64,000 nucleotides of DNA from Eubacterium sp. (GCA_017459945.1 JAFUBZ010000021.1:62001-126000), one strand, 5' to 3'; shown: positions 33,601 through 43,616, counted from the stretch's first letter. Numbers and translations: made by a program. The notes: generated by a model not told the origin, from the sequence alone.

Positions 33601-34564
33601 ATACACCCCGCACCGACACTTCGCCGGATATGATCTCTTTTCTCATCCCGTCTTTTTCGACGATGAGTGCACCGCTTGCATTGATCCCTTCTGCAACGGC
33701 TTCATATTCTCCTGCCGGATCCAGCACACGAACCTTTTGTCCGCGGTTGATGAGTGCCGCATTATAATCCTCCAGCAGCGCAGACATGTCACCATTTTGC
33801 AGATACCGGTCAAAAAATAACTCAAACTGTTTTAAGATCTCTGCGATCAGCTCTGCCCGCCGGATCTTCTGTCCACAGATCTGCCAGATAGAAATGGCTC
33901 TGTCGCAGATTTCTTCCGGGAAAGAATCATCTGTCACGTTGATCCCGACACCGATCACGATATGATTGATCCGGTCTGGCTCTGCACTCATTTCTGTCAG
34001 GATCCCGCAGACCTTCCTGCCCTCGGAAACGATGTCATTCGGCCACTTGATCCCGCACGCCGCACCGGTCATCGTTACGATCGCTTCTCTGACTGCAAGT
34101 GCCATCACCAGTGTCAAACCGGAGGCCTGTATCGGTGCCAGTGCCGGCCGCAGCAAAAGTGACATCCAGATTCCGCTTCCGGCAGGAGAACTCCATGGGC
34201 GCCCCATTCTGCCTCTGCCTGCAGTCTGTACTTCTGACACGGCAAGCAGTCCGTGTCCGGCAGCGGCTTCTGCCCTGCGTTTTACCTCGTTATTGGTCGA
34301 ATCGATCTCGTCAAAGGAAAGGATCTCCTGCCCGGCCCATTTCGTGCACAGCCTTGCAGAGATCGCTTCCGCCGTCAAAAGATCCGGTTCTGATACAAGC
34401 CGGTACCCTTTGTTGCGGACCGCTTCGATCTCATACCCCGCTTCTTCAAGCTGGCGGATCGCTTTCCAGACAGCTGTCCTTGAAACACCAAGGAGTTCTG
34501 AAAGTTCCTGGCCGGAAACAAACCCACCTCTTTCCATCAGGATCGTCCGAATCTTTTCTTTCAA
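33587..34564 (-). CDS. birA: Bifunctional biotin ligase / biotin operon repressor BirA
   Basis: 325 residues. N-terminal winged helix (residues 1-60: [35 protein letters not shown]), then the ligase core with [16 protein letters not shown], the biotin/AMP loop [16 protein letters not shown] and KWPNDIV, and a C-terminal SH3-like domain. Having the HTH, it can repress DNA when holding biotinyl-AMP; the operator at 1371-1405 before bioB is its obvious target. Starts with TTG overlapping the argF stop (TTGA). Confidence 0.95.
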   Translation of the reverse strand: MKEKIRTILMERGGFVSGQELSELLGVSRTAVWKAIRQLEEAGYEIEAVRNKGYRLVSEPDLLTAEAISARLCTKWAGQEILSFDEIDSTNNEVKRRAEAAAGHGLLAVSEVQTAGRGRMGRPWSSPAGSGIWMSLLLRPALAPIQASGLTLVMALAVREAIVTMTGAACGIKWPNDIVSEGRKVCGILTEMSAEPDRINHIVIGVGINVTDDSFPEEICDRAISIWQICGQKIRRAELIAEILKQFELFFDRYLQNGDMSALLEDYNAALINRGQKVRVLDPAGEYEAVAEGINASGALIVEKDGMRKEIISGEVSVRGVYGYV

Positions 34565-35568
34565 TCTTCACTCTCCGGTTCACCAAGTGTCGCAAGCATC
34601 ACTGCCTTGATCGTATGCATGCGGTTTTCCGCTTCGTCAAATACGATCGACTGCGGGCTCTCAAACACTTCATCTGTGACTTCCATCGCATCCAGTCCGA
34701 ACTTTTCATTGATCTTTTGTCCGATCCCTGTGTTCAGATCATGGAATGCCGGAAGACAATGCATAAACTTCACCTGCGGTCCTGCCGCTTCCATCAGTGC
34801 GCGGTTGACCTGATACGGCAAAAGGTCCTTGATCCGCTCTTCCCAGACTTCATCCGGCTCACCCATTGAAACCCAGACATCCGTATAGATGATATCCGCG
34901 CCCTTAACGCCTTCCATGGCATCCTCTGTCAATGTGATGCTGCCGCCTGTCTCTTTTGCGATCTCACGGCACTGCGCAACCAGTGCCTCGTCCGGAAAAT
35001 ACTTTTTGCTGGTGCATGCAGTAAAATGCATGCCGAGCTTTGCGCTTACGACCATCAGGGAATTCCCCATGTTGTAGCGGGCATCTCCCATATACGCAAG
35101 CTTAATGCCTTTGATCTTTCCGCAATGCTCCCTGATCGTCAACACATCCGCCAGCATCTGCGTCGGATGGAACTCATTCGTCAGGCCGTTCCAGACAGGA
35201 ACGCCTGCATATTTTGCCAGTTCTTCAACGATCTCCTGACCGTATCCGCGATATTCGATGCCATCATACATCCGGCCCAGTACACGTGCCGTATCCGCGA
35301 TGCTTTCTTTTTTGCCAATCTGTGAAGCAGTCGGATCAAGAAAAGTGCTGTGCATGCCCAGATCGCTGGCTGCCACTTCAAAGGAACAGCGTGTTCTGGT
35401 ACTTGTCTTTTCAAAGATCAGTGCAACGTTTTTTCCGCGATGGTACGCGTGCAGCGTTCCTTCTTTTTTCTTTTTCTTTAAATCTGCTGCCAGATCGATC
35501 ATGTGCAGGATCTCATCCGGTGTGAAATCCAACAGTTTCAAAAAATGTCTGCCTTTTAAACTACTCAT
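34561..35568 (-). CDS. argF: Ornithine carbamoyltransferase
   Basis: 335 residues. Makes citrulline from ornithine and carbamoyl phosphate (arginine synthesis, or reverse in arginine fermentation). Signatures: carbamoyl-P site [29 protein letters not shown], and the ornithine loop MHCLPAFHD; full length. Its start overlaps the SPFH gene by 8 bases. No other arg gene is adjacent, so anabolic versus catabolic role cannot be decided. Confidence 0.95.
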   Translation of the reverse strand: MSSLKGRHFLKLLDFTPDEILHMIDLAADLKKKKKEGTLHAYHRGKNVALIFEKTSTRTRCSFEVAASDLGMHSTFLDPTASQIGKKESIADTARVLGRMYDGIEYRGYGQEIVEELAKYAGVPVWNGLTNEFHPTQMLADVLTIREHCGKIKGIKLAYMGDARYNMGNSLMVVSAKLGMHFTACTSKKYFPDEALVAQCREIAKETGGSITLTEDAMEGVKGADIIYTDVWVSMGEPDEVWEERIKDLLPYQVNRALMEAAGPQVKFMHCLPAFHDLNTGIGQKINEKFGLDAMEVTDEVFESPQSIVFDEAENRMHTIKAVMLATLGEPESED

Positions 35569-36502
35569 GGTTCTCCTCTTGTGGTTCTTTTACAATTTCA
35601 ACGACTGACTTAGCCAGCCCTGCAATGCCCTGGATCTCTGACGGAATGATGATCTTTGAAGATCTGCCGTCAGCTGCTTTTGCAAATGCTTCCAGACTCT
35701 TTAACCGAAGGACTGCTTCATCCGGCTGGGCTTCTCTTAAGAAACGCAGACCGTCTGCATTTGCCTGCTGGATCTTGATGATCGCCTCCGACTGTCCTTC
35801 TGCTTCTTTGATCGTTGCTTCTTTTTTCGCTTCCGCGCGTAGGATCGCAGCCTGCTTTTCTGCCTCTGCATCCAGGATCGCGGATTCTTTCTTTCCTTCC
35901 GCAACAAGGATCGTTGACTTCTTTTCACCCTCTGCGCGAAGGATCGCCTCACGGCGCTCACGCTCCGCCTTCATCTGCTTCTCCATCGCATCCTGGATCG
36001 CCTGCGGCGGTATGATGTTTTTCAGCTCAACACGGTTTACCTTGATGCCCCACGGGTCCGTCGCTTCATCCAGCGTCGCACGCATCTTCGTGTTGATCGT
36101 CTCTCTCGAAGTCAGTGTTTCATCAAGCTCAAGATCACCGATGATATTACGAAGTGTCGTCGCGGTCAGATTCTCGATCGCGGAGATCGGATTTTCTACA
36201 CCATATGCATAAAGCTTCGGATCTGTGATCTGGAAAAAGACAACCGTATCGATCCGCATCGTAACGTTATCCTTCGTGATCACCGGCTGCGGTGCGAAAT
36301 CCACCACCTGCTCTTTTAACAGCACACGCTTCGCCACACGGTCGATAAACGGAACCTTAAAGTGTAGCCCGACATCCCATGTCGCCTGATAAGCACCGAG
36401 CCGCTCCAGGACAAACGCATGTGCCTGTGGAACGATCTTGATACAGGATGCAAGAATAATGATAATGATAATGACAATAATGATAACAGCAACCATTGGC
36501 AT
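35561..36502 (-). CDS. SPFH/Band 7 (stomatin-like) membrane protein
   Basis: 313 residues. One N-terminal membrane helix ([20 protein letters not shown]), a Band 7 domain (about 25-180, with [23 protein letters not shown]) and a long Ala/Glu/Lys coiled coil (190-260, repeated [28 protein letters not shown]), as in QmcA/stomatin proteins that form membrane-associated cages. One base follows the NfeD gene, the classic NfeD-SPFH pair involved in membrane domain organisation. Confidence 0.93.
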   Translation of the reverse strand: MPMVAVIIIVIIIIIILASCIKIVPQAHAFVLERLGAYQATWDVGLHFKVPFIDRVAKRVLLKEQVVDFAPQPVITKDNVTMRIDTVVFFQITDPKLYAYGVENPISAIENLTATTLRNIIGDLELDETLTSRETINTKMRATLDEATDPWGIKVNRVELKNIIPPQAIQDAMEKQMKAERERREAILRAEGEKKSTILVAEGKKESAILDAEAEKQAAILRAEAKKEATIKEAEGQSEAIIKIQQANADGLRFLREAQPDEAVLRLKSLEAFAKAADGRSSKIIIPSEIQGIAGLAKSVVEIVKEPQEENHE

Positions 36503-36503
36503 T

Positions 36504-36983
36504 CTATTCTCCTCCTTCTTTCTTCCGAACGATAACTTTCACACCCTCTACACGATCAACGATAACCTCTTCTCCGGGCGCAATGGTTTCACCGGAATAC
36601 ATGCTCCGTGCAGTCCATTCCTGCCCGCCGATCTTGACCAGTCCCTGCGACTGCAGATTGTCGATCTCATTGATCACAATTCCTGTCTGCCCGAGGATAC
36701 TGTCAACATTTGTTGCAACCCGTCTGTTATTGAACCTCTTTTTTGCATAAGGACGGATCAGGATCATTAATACGACCGATACGATGATAAACAGTATGAT
36801 CTGCAGCCAGATACTGCCGCCGGCGATGGATGTCCCCAATGCTACAGCTGCGCCGCCGGCAAACCAAATGGTTGTCAGGCCAAGCGTAGCGATCTCCGCG
36901 ATTATGCTTCCTGCGATAATAACGACCCAAATCCAGAGCATCGGATTGGATGATATATCGGAAAACAACGTTGCATCTGTCAT
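36504..36983 (-). CDS. NfeD family membrane protein
   Basis: 159 residues: membrane helices over about 15-75, then a C-terminal OB-fold (GQTGIVINEIDNLQSQGLVK, ARSMYSGETIAPGEEVIVDR). This is the short NfeD1b-type protein without the ClpP-like protease domain. It precedes the SPFH gene by one base, matching the widely conserved pair. 29 bases after pgi. Confidence 0.9.
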   Translation of the reverse strand: MTDATLFSDISSNPMLWIWVVIIAGSIIAEIATLGLTTIWFAGGAAVALGTSIAGGSIWLQIILFIIVSVVLMILIRPYAKKRFNNRRVATNVDSILGQTGIVINEIDNLQSQGLVKIGGQEWTARSMYSGETIAPGEEVIVDRVEGVKVIVRKKEGGE

Positions 36984-37012
36984 GACAGTTCCTCCTTTAC
37001 GGAAAACAAAAC

Positions 37013-38359
37013 CTAGATCCGTTCACGAAGGGCATCTCCCATCTCTTCGTATCCCGGCTTGCCAAGTAATGCGAACATGTTTTTCTTGTAACTTTCAACG
37101 CCTGGCTGGTTGAACGGATTCACAGCGAGCAGATAGCCACTGACGCCAACAGCAAATTCAAAGAAATAGAACAGCTGGCCAAGCGATTTCTCGCACATAT
37201 CCGGAATGTGAACCAGAAGGTTCGGAGTCGCGCCGTCTGTATGCGCAAGCATCGTTCCATTCATCGCACATTCATTGACAAATGCCATATCTTTTCCTGC
37301 CAGATAATTCAGTCCGTCAAGATCCTTTGCTTCTTCGCGGATCTCTACATGTCCGTCCGGGTTCTCTACGTGAAGTACGGTTTCAAACATGATCCGGCTG
37401 CCGTCCTGGATAAACTGGCCCATGGAATGCAGGTCTGTCGTCAGATCAACGGATGCCGGGAAGATACCCTTCTGATCCTTTCCTTCACTTTCTCCCATCA
37501 GCTGCTTCCACCACTCTGCCACATAATGCAGACGCGGCTCATAGTTTGCCAGAATCTCAATATTCTTTCCTTTTTTGTTCAAGATCGTACGGACAGCAGC
37601 ATATTTCATCGCATCATTTTCTTCAAACGGGAGCTCCATTGCACGCTTTCTGCCCTCTGCTGCGCCTTCCATCAGTTTTGTAATATCTGCACCGCTGACA
37701 GCGATCGGTAAAAGGCCTACTGCTGTCAGAACAGAGAACCGGCCGCCGATGTCATCCGGCACAACAAAGGTCTCATAGCCTTCTTCATCAGCCAGACCTT
37801 TCAGTGCGCCCCTTGCCTTGTCTGTCGTCGCATAGATTCGCTTCGCTGCCTCTTCTTTTCCGTATTTTTCTTCGAGTTTCTCTTTAAAGATACGGAACGC
37901 GATCGCAGGTTCTGTGGTCGTACCTGATTTTGAGATCACATTAACGGAATAATCCCTGTCACCGATGACGGCAAGAAGGTTCTCCAGATAAGAACCGCTG
38001 ATGTTGTTTCCTGCAAAATAGATCTCCGGTGTCTTGCGCACTTCTTTTGGAAGATTATTATAAAAATCCGGACGAAGGAACTCGATCGCTGCGCGCGCGC
38101 CAAGATAAGAACCGCCGATTCCGATCACAACAAGCACCTCAGAATCCTGTTTGATCCGCTCTGCTGCAGCAAGGATTCTGTCAAACTCTTCTTTATCATA
38201 ATCAACTGGCAGGTTGATCCAGCCGATGTAATCATTACCGGCGCCCTTACCGGAAAGCAGAAGCTCCCGTGCCGCCTCCGTCTGCCCTTTGATAAAGCCC
38301 ATTTCATCTTCGCTGATGAACGGTGCTGTTTTCGAATAATCAAATCTTACATTTCCCAT
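37013..38359 (-). CDS. pgi: Glucose-6-phosphate isomerase
   Basis: 448 residues from ATG 38357-38359 ([16 protein letters not shown]) with AAGGGGG 6 bases upstream; the frame extends to 38431 over the promoter. Interconverts glucose-6-P and fructose-6-P. Two SIS folds with [36 protein letters not shown] and the signature [20 protein letters not shown]-terminal [12 protein letters not shown]. Length typical of the Firmicutes type. First gene of the long leftward operon. Confidence 0.96.
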   Translation of the reverse strand: MGNVRFDYSKTAPFISEDEMGFIKGQTEAARELLLSGKGAGNDYIGWINLPVDYDKEEFDRILAAAERIKQDSEVLVVIGIGGSYLGARAAIEFLRPDFYNNLPKEVRKTPEIYFAGNNISGSYLENLLAVIGDRDYSVNVISKSGTTTEPAIAFRIFKEKLEEKYGKEEAAKRIYATTDKARGALKGLADEEGYETFVVPDDIGGRFSVLTAVGLLPIAVSGADITKLMEGAAEGRKRAMELPFEENDAMKYAAVRTILNKKGKNIEILANYEPRLHYVAEWWKQLMGESEGKDQKGIFPASVDLTTDLHSMGQFIQDGSRIMFETVLHVENPDGHVEIREEAKDLDGLNYLAGKDMAFVNECAMNGTMLAHTDGATPNLLVHIPDMCEKSLGQLFYFFEFAVGVSGYLLAVNPFNQPGVESYKKNMFALLGKPGYEEMGDALRERI

Positions 38360-38443
38360 TATTGTCCCCCTTGTCCGGGCATTTTTGCCTCTGAATCTGT
38401 TATGGCCATGTTTGTGCTTCCCAATCAGCACATATGTGTAAAT

Positions 38444-38472
38444 AGTATAACAGAGGATTCCTTTTTTCGCAA
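38444..38472 (-). promoter_or_regulatory. Promoter of the pgi operon
   Basis: Minus strand TTGCGA (38467-38472), 17 bases, TATACT (38444-38449). It overlaps the divergent murG promoter region, whose TATAAT lies at 38481-38486. Confidence 0.65.
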
Positions 38473-38480
38473 AAAAAGAG

Positions 38481-38486
38481 TATAAT
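38481..38486 (+). promoter_or_regulatory. murG -10 box
   Basis: TATAAT 44 bases before the murG ATG; the -35 region (about 38458-38463, TTCCTT) is weak, so only the -10 is annotated. Confidence 0.5.
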
Positions 38487-38529
38487 CCCTTTAACTATTA
38501 TTCAAACCACAAAAAAGGATGGATTTTCC

Positions 38530-39630
38530 ATGAAAAAAATATTGCTTACAGGCGGTGGAACCGCCGGACATGTTACACCGAATATCGCACTGATCCCACA
38601 GTTGAAAGAAGCCGGCTATAAGATCTACTATGTCGGTTCTTATGAGGGAATTGAAAAAACACTGATCCAGGATATCGGCATCCCGTACGCCGGTATCTCT
38701 TCCGGAAAGCTGCGTCGCTATATCGATCTGAAAAACATGTCAGATCCCTTCCGGGTCTTAAAAGGATACGGACAGGCACGCCGTCTTCTGCGGAAGCTCA
38801 AACCCGACATTGTCTTTTCCAAAGGCGGCTATGTCAGCGTTCCCGTTGTGCTTGCCGCAAAGCATAAGCACATCCCCGTCATCATTCATGAGTCTGATCT
38901 GACTCCCGGGCTTGCCAATAAGATCGCCTTCCCGGCAGCTTCCTGGGTCTGCTGCAATTTCCCGGAAACGATTCCCTACCTTCCGGAAGGCCGTGCCATC
39001 TTATCCGGTTCTCCGATCCGGAAAGAGCTGTTTGAAGGAAGTCCTGCGCGCGCAAAAGAATTCACCGGACTGACAGGTAACAAGCCGACGCTGCTTGTGA
39101 TCGGCGGAAGTCTGGGCTCTGCGTTCTTAAACCAGACCGTCCGCAGTCTGCTTCCCGAACTTCTGGCACATTTCCAGATCATCCACCTTTGCGGAAAAGG
39201 GCATCTGGATCCGTCTCTTGACGGCACAGAAGGCTATCGCCAGTATGAATATCTCGGCAAAGAGCTCCCCGACGTGATGGCACTTTCAGAGATTGTGATT
39301 TCCCGTGCCGGTGCCAATTCGATCTGTGAGCTTTTAGCACTCCATAAACCAAATATCCTGATCCCGCTTTCAAAGGCAGCAAGCCGCGGTGACCAGATCC
39401 TGAACGCAAGATCTTTTGAAAAACAGGGCTTTAGTGTTGTGATCGAGGAAGATGAGATGACAGACGAAAAGCTCCTGACTGCGATCCGGTCTCTCTGGGA
39501 AAACAAACAGTCCTACATCGATGCGATGTCACAGAGCGCACAGCTTGATGCCATCTCAACGATCGTAGAACTGATTGAAAAAACAATCGGCACCGGCGAA
39601 GAAAAAGACGCCGGCACCGGGAACGCATAA
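38530..39630 (+). CDS. murG: UDP-N-acetylglucosamine transferase MurG
   Basis: 366 residues. Adds GlcNAc to lipid I to give lipid II at the inner face of the membrane. GT-B fold with the N-terminal loop LLTGGGTAGHVTPNIAL, IIHESDLTPGLANK, the second domain VIGGSLGSAFLNQ and the sugar-nucleotide site VISRAGANSICELLAL. Full length. It is alone, away from other mur/fts genes, which is common in Clostridia; divergent from pgi. Followed by the palindromic elements at 39664-40199. Confidence 0.95.
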   Translation: MKKILLTGGGTAGHVTPNIALIPQLKEAGYKIYYVGSYEGIEKTLIQDIGIPYAGISSGKLRRYIDLKNMSDPFRVLKGYGQARRLLRKLKPDIVFSKGGYVSVPVVLAAKHKHIPVIIHESDLTPGLANKIAFPAASWVCCNFPETIPYLPEGRAILSGSPIRKELFEGSPARAKEFTGLTGNKPTLLVIGGSLGSAFLNQTVRSLLPELLAHFQIIHLCGKGHLDPSLDGTEGYRQYEYLGKELPDVMALSEIVISRAGANSICELLALHKPNILIPLSKAASRGDQILNARSFEKQGFSVVIEEDEMTDEKLLTAIRSLWENKQSYIDAMSQSAQLDAISTIVELIEKTIGTGEEKDAGTGNA

Positions 39631-39663
39631 GAACAACTTATACTTTTTGAGAATACTAATATA

Positions 39664-39901
39664 GCGTCATTCTCAACCATGTTTATTTTTCAAGTCTCCT
39701 GCGCAGAGTGTTTTTGATAAGCTGTTCACATTCTCCAAAGGGTACCGCTTTATTCGACGAGTTCTTTGATAACAACTCGTCTCATCACGCTTCAGAATTT
39801 GTGTCGGATCACAAATTCTGCCCCTTTTCCGAATTTGACACCTTACCAAAACACTAACTGCTCGTCGCAAAAGAAAAACAAACATGGCTGAGAATTGACG
39901 C
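39664..39901 (+). repeat. Large palindromic three-way-junction element A
   Basis: Long outer stem: GCGTCATTCTCAACCATG... (from 39664) pairs with ...CATGGCTGAGAATTGACGC (to 39901), about 28 bp with few mismatches and further imperfect pairing inwards. Inside are two perfect hairpins: GACGAGTT/AACTCGTC (39756-39781) and CAGAATTTGTG/CACAAATTCTG (39793-39820). No ORF. Its inner right flank (CCCCTT...ACACTAACTGCTCGTC) resembles element B in reverse. Together A and B fill the 593-base gap 39631-40223. Either a non-autonomous mobile element or a structured RNA. Confidence 0.72.
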
Positions 39902-39941
39902 TTTAATTATTATCTTCAAAAAACATTATTGTCTTTGTATG

Positions 39942-40199
39942 AAAAAATACCACAACAGATTGCTGTATCATTGCTTTTCACGTAGCGAGAGCATTAGTGT
40001 TTCCGCAAGGTTACACGGCTTCTAAGGGGGCAATATTTATTATCCGCTATAAATATTGGACGAATAGGAGTGGTGTTTTTATCAAAAAACACCAACGACT
40101 ATGAGACGTACCCCTTAGAAACCGCAGAAAACTTGTTTGGAAACACTTTGCAAACGGCAAGTGAAAACAATGTGCAGCAACTGTGTGGTATCTTATTTT
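39942..40199 (-). repeat. Large palindromic three-way-junction element B (inverted relative to A)
   Basis: Outer stem: AATACCACAACAGATTGCTG... (from about 39945) pairs with ...GCAGCAACTGTGTGGTATC (to about 40192), continuing inwards through CATTGCTTTTCAC and CTTCTAAGGGG / CCCCTTAGAA. Two perfect inner hairpins: CAATATTTAT/ATAAATATTG (40031-40058) and GGTGTTTTT/AAAAACACC (40072-40093). On the minus strand the order of conserved bits (GGGGTAC, hairpin, hairpin, CCCCTT, ACACTAATGCTCTCG) matches element A. No ORF. Confidence 0.72.
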
Positions 40200-40223
40200 A
40201 GCAATAGCAAAAAAGTATATTTT

Positions 40224-40643
40224 TTAATCGAGCTTCAACGCCGTCTGCACGGCGTCAAGTTCCGCATCGGAAGGCGATGTTGGATTCCATACAAAGCGAT
40301 CCATATTGGCATCGCCTTTATAACGCGGGATCAGGTGCATATGAAAATGGAAGACCGTCTGCCCGGCGATCTCGCCGTTGTTCTGAACGACATTAAAACC
40401 GTCGCAGCCAAGCTTTTCTGTCATATGCGTCGCCATCTTCTTTGCCAGGATCAATGCCTTCCCGGCCGTCTCTTCAGGCAGTTCATAAAGATTTGCCGCA
40501 TGATCCTTTGGAACTATGAGCGCATGCCCTTTTGTCGCCGGTGCCGCATCCAGGAAGACACGGAACGTATCGTCTTCATAGATCGAACGTGTCGGAATAT
40601 CTCCGTTTGCCAGTTTACAGAAAATACAATTGTCATCTTTCAT
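40224..40643 (-). CDS. HIT family (histidine triad) nucleotide hydrolase, HinT-like
   Basis: 139 residues from ATG 40641-40643 (MKDDNCIFCKLANG) with AGGAGG 9 bases upstream. Purine nucleoside phosphoramidase fold with zinc-type CIFC start and the histidine triad HFHMHLIPR near residue 100. Ubiquitous HinT-like protein. Promoter: TATAAT (40729-40734) with TTTGCT 17 bases further up, inside the end of the FHA gene. Confidence 0.93.
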   Translation of the reverse strand: MKDDNCIFCKLANGDIPTRSIYEDDTFRVFLDAAPATKGHALIVPKDHAANLYELPEETAGKALILAKKMATHMTEKLGCDGFNVVQNNGEIAGQTVFHFHMHLIPRYKGDANMDRFVWNPTSPSDAELDAVQTALKLD

Positions 40644-40744
40644 CGCTTCCATCCTCCTGTTGCTTCCTCTACAGATTACGCATCAGTTCTCTCCACATAT
40701 TTCTAAAACATTTGGAACTGCTATCTGAATTATACCAAAATCTT

Positions 40745-41947
40745 TTACGGAAGCAAAGCGACCTGATACTCCTGATCACCAAATATAACCCTGTCTGCCT
40801 GGCGCAGCGGATATGAGGTATGGCAGGGCAATAGTTCTCCATTCACATATGTACCGTTTGTGGAATTCGCATCCTCAAGATAAAAACTACTATCTTCTTT
40901 GTAGATTTTTGCGTGTACCCTGCTTACGGTTCGTGCACGAATCAGCCCATCGGCGTTCCCTTCTTTTTTACCGATCAGGAAAGGAAACGTCTGCGGCTTC
41001 AGGTCCTGTTCATGTCCGTCGCCCCGATAGATCAAACGGATCCTGCCCGGTCCTGTCGCTTCTGAAAACAATTCTGTCGGATGATCCTCCTGAACATGTC
41101 TGATAACAGGCGGTGACTGTTTGACGGCGGGCGAAGGAGGCTTGTCCCATCTTCCGATTTCCTTCATCTGTGCAAAATCATCTTCTGTCCAGAAATCCGA
41201 ATCCTCTTGTACCTCTTTTTTTCGTTTCCGTCTCCCCGTAAATGGCTTTTTTGATTTATGTGATTCCTCAGAGACAGGCCAGGCCATTTCTTCCCTGGCC
41301 TGCATGACGGGTTTCTTCACCGGATCCGTGAAGAGGTTCGGCCCGTTTTCAGCTCGTTCCGGATATATATGTCCTGTTTCCGGGATTATCGGGAGCGATG
41401 TCCTTGTCTCCTGTGATTGCAGACATTGGAGCATCTTCTCAACACCGGCTTCTCCTTCGGCACACGACTCATATAATTCATACCCCGCACGTACCACTCT
41501 CGGATCATTATGATCCAGACGTTCCAGGATGGTTTCAAGAAGAGAAAGCATTCCGTTTGTCTGCTGACCTTTCAGTCCCGGCACATAGCAAAACAGAAGC
41601 TTCTCTGTTTTTCGGTCCCGGAAGAACCGCTTACTGTCATAGATCAGATCATCCGCATCCAGAAGATATTTTTCAAGTGTCAGTTTGACATCACAAATAC
41701 CGCGGATGATCATACAAAGCTGCTCCCAGCCGATCTTCCCCTTTTCCGTCAGAAAGTCCAAAGGCTGCAGCCCCGTAATGTCATACCAGTATTCCGATAT
41801 GCCATTCTCCGATATCACTTTCATATCAAGCAGTCCAGGGATCTTATTGTTCAAAAGCATTTGCATTTTATAGGGTTCATATGTATATCCGGCATCCTTT
41901 AATGTCATATAACTGCAGGATGCTGTCCGTGTATATTTAAAATCCAT
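40745..41947 (-). CDS. FHA domain protein with DUF6382-like N-terminus (Tad operon)
   Basis: 400 residues. N-terminal ~180 residues match a Firmicutes Tad-associated domain I recall as DUF6382 (GISEYWYDITGLQPLDFL, YLLDADDLIYDSKRFF); a low-complexity Pro/Lys linker follows; residues about 300-400 are an FHA phosphothreonine-binding domain (FLIGKKEGNADGLI, RTVSRVHAKIY, LEDANSTNGTYVNGE). Last gene of the Tad operon, overlapping the small TadE-like gene by 13 bases. Likely scaffolds the pilus assembly machine or links it to a Ser/Thr kinase. Confidence 0.85.
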   Translation of the reverse strand: MDFKYTRTASCSYMTLKDAGYTYEPYKMQMLLNNKIPGLLDMKVISENGISEYWYDITGLQPLDFLTEKGKIGWEQLCMIIRGICDVKLTLEKYLLDADDLIYDSKRFFRDRKTEKLLFCYVPGLKGQQTNGMLSLLETILERLDHNDPRVVRAGYELYESCAEGEAGVEKMLQCLQSQETRTSLPIIPETGHIYPERAENGPNLFTDPVKKPVMQAREEMAWPVSEESHKSKKPFTGRRKRKKEVQEDSDFWTEDDFAQMKEIGRWDKPPSPAVKQSPPVIRHVQEDHPTELFSEATGPGRIRLIYRGDGHEQDLKPQTFPFLIGKKEGNADGLIRARTVSRVHAKIYKEDSSFYLEDANSTNGTYVNGELLPCHTSYPLRQADRVIFGDQEYQVALLP

Positions 41948-42149
41948 CTGTCAGTCCTTCCATCAGTTCTTTTCCTGTAGACAATCCGCGAAATGTTTTT
42001 ACAGAATCCAGTTTTTCTACACTCGTTATATTTTCCGCTGCTTCCGATACGTTCTCATACAGACCGATCGTAAGATGCAGCATAAAGATCAACAGGATAA
42101 TAACCACCGGCATGATCATAGCCGCTTCTACCGTAAATGAAGCTCTCAC
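41937..42149 (-). CDS. Small TadE-like pseudopilin
   Basis: 70 residues from GTG 42147-42149, chosen for GGAGGG 5 bases upstream (another GTG at 42161 is in frame). Starts with RASFTVEAAMIMPVVIILLI, the TadE-like signature: short basic leader, then a helix with Glu at +5. Lacks the extracellular part of the larger TadE proteins. Part of the Tad pilus operon; overlaps the FHA gene. Confidence 0.8.
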   Translation of the reverse strand: MRASFTVEAAMIMPVVIILLIFMLHLTIGLYENVSEAAENITSVEKLDSVKTFRGLSTGKELMEGLTDGF

Positions 42150-42199
42150 TTTTCCCTCCACAAACTGTTTGTTTCACCACTTGGTCAAAATGGCCGTGG

Positions 42200-42637
42200 C
42201 TATCCCGCCAGGCTTTTCAGATGCAAAACGAATCCGGTCATATATACCAGAAAAATGCAGGGCACAAAAGGAAACGTATCCGTTTTTGCTTTCTTCCTGA
42301 CGATAAGAAGGAACACCGCTGTCATCAAAGACACCAAAAATGCCCCGGCCATCAGACTGATGACCTGATCAAATGTGCAGTAAAGACCGATCGCCAGAAA
42401 CACCATACCGTCTCCCTCCCCGACTTTCCCCCGTGACACTGCGGCAAACAATAAAAGTGCCGCGCCCGGAAGCAAACGGAACAACAGGTCGGGCCAGCCT
42501 GCAAAGGTCTGACTGATCAAAACGATCAGACCGGTTCCCGCTGCTGCCCCCAACAGATAGAAAGAAACCTCTTTCTTTTTCAAATCCTCCAGCGAAAGCA
42601 GACCCAGGAATGCGCCCAATATGATTTCTGCTGCCAT
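42200..42637 (-). CDS. Prepilin peptidase (A24 family), second copy
   Basis: 145 residues, about five membrane helices. Catalytic Asp pair of A24 aspartic prepilin peptidases: SLEDLKKKEV near residue 18 and KVGEGDGMVFLAIG (GxGD-like) near residue 73, with FVPCIFLVY near the end. Cuts the leaders of Flp pilin and TadE-like proteins. The operon also has a first A24 peptidase at 49516, so two are encoded; they may serve different substrates. Confidence 0.86.
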   Translation of the reverse strand: MAAEIILGAFLGLLSLEDLKKKEVSFYLLGAAAGTGLIVLISQTFAGWPDLLFRLLPGAALLLFAAVSRGKVGEGDGMVFLAIGLYCTFDQVISLMAGAFLVSLMTAVFLLIVRKKAKTDTFPFVPCIFLVYMTGFVLHLKSLAG

Positions 42638-42680
42638 ATATCTATCCTCTATCTATACTCTGCTCAACTGTCCCGATCAC

Positions 42681-43616
42681 TTATTTTTCATTCCCCCCGC
42701 CTGCACACTTCGGGCAGGCATGCAGACCGCCCGCATTGCCTTCTTCCACCCTGTGGATGGATCTTACAAGATGGCTGCAGGAAAGCTTGCTGTGATATTC
42801 CGTCCCATAATCTGTGACATATACTGTGCTCTCATTTCCGTTACAGCAGCCACACGCATAGTATTTTCCCCCATCCAGATTGCGGTTCTTCGATACACCT
42901 GCCGCCGAAACCGCACGGATACTCAGATCCAGATATGGACAGCTCAGATCCTTATGGTAGGCAGTCCCGTATTCTGTCACGTAAACGTATCCGTCATCAG
43001 CATCTGCTCCCGTCCCCGAACCATCTGTCTCTCCGATCCATTTTCTGGCAGACACACACTGCGTGACCGGCAAAGACCTGATCCTCCAGAACGTAATCGG
43101 CAGCTTCACCTGGTAGGAAGCGCACAGATGCACATATTCACCGGAAAGATCTGATCCCCGAAAAGAGATTCCGGCCATTCCGCCTGCGATCACATCTGAC
43201 CAGCCATCGTTTTTCTGAAAATAGCGGATCGCGATCAGCCTTGCTCCCGTTAACGGTATGCCTTTTTGCAGATCCTCCGCATCCATATATGAAACCGCTG
43301 TTTTTCTTGCAGAATACTGCAGCGCCTGTGACATACAGCTCTGTACCTGGAGAGATGTAAATATCCCAAGCATCACAAGGATCGCAAACAAAAAGAGCGG
43401 GAGTACAAAAGCAGCTTCTACCGTAAAGGAGGCGCCGGGGCGTGCCTTTGTGCATTTGACACGACAGCCCGGCAAATGAGTTCTTCGTATAACACAGGGG
43501 TGGTGGAATAAAAGATCAGAATGCATGTGTCTGATAGAGAGAGCTTTTATACGATTGATTAAACAGTTGCTATGTCTTCTTTCCCGATGCTTTCTGCATT
43601 TTTTGTACAAAAGCAC
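42681..43616 (-). CDS. TadE-like protein with twin YGxxYHxxLSC cysteine modules
   Basis: 311 residues from GTG 43614-43616 (AAGGAGG 9 bases upstream). A basic 60-residue N-terminus precedes the pseudopilin signature ARPGASFTVEAAFVLPLFLF (membrane helix about 65-90). The extracellular part carries two matching modules: VYVTEYGTAYHKDLSC (211-226) with CGCC at 255-258, and VYVTDYGTEYHSKLSC (265-280) with CPKC at 301-304. Each has one Cys after a YH motif and a CxxC ~25-30 later, which looks like a metal or disulfide site repeated in tandem. Likely a tip or adhesion minor pilin; family of the modules not recognised. Confidence 0.78.
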   Translation of the reverse strand: MLLYKKCRKHRERRHSNCLINRIKALSIRHMHSDLLFHHPCVIRRTHLPGCRVKCTKARPGASFTVEAAFVLPLFLFAILVMLGIFTSLQVQSCMSQALQYSARKTAVSYMDAEDLQKGIPLTGARLIAIRYFQKNDGWSDVIAGGMAGISFRGSDLSGEYVHLCASYQVKLPITFWRIRSLPVTQCVSARKWIGETDGSGTGADADDGYVYVTEYGTAYHKDLSCPYLDLSIRAVSAAGVSKNRNLDGGKYYACGCCNGNESTVYVTDYGTEYHSKLSCSHLVRSIHRVEEGNAGGLHACPKCAGGGNEK

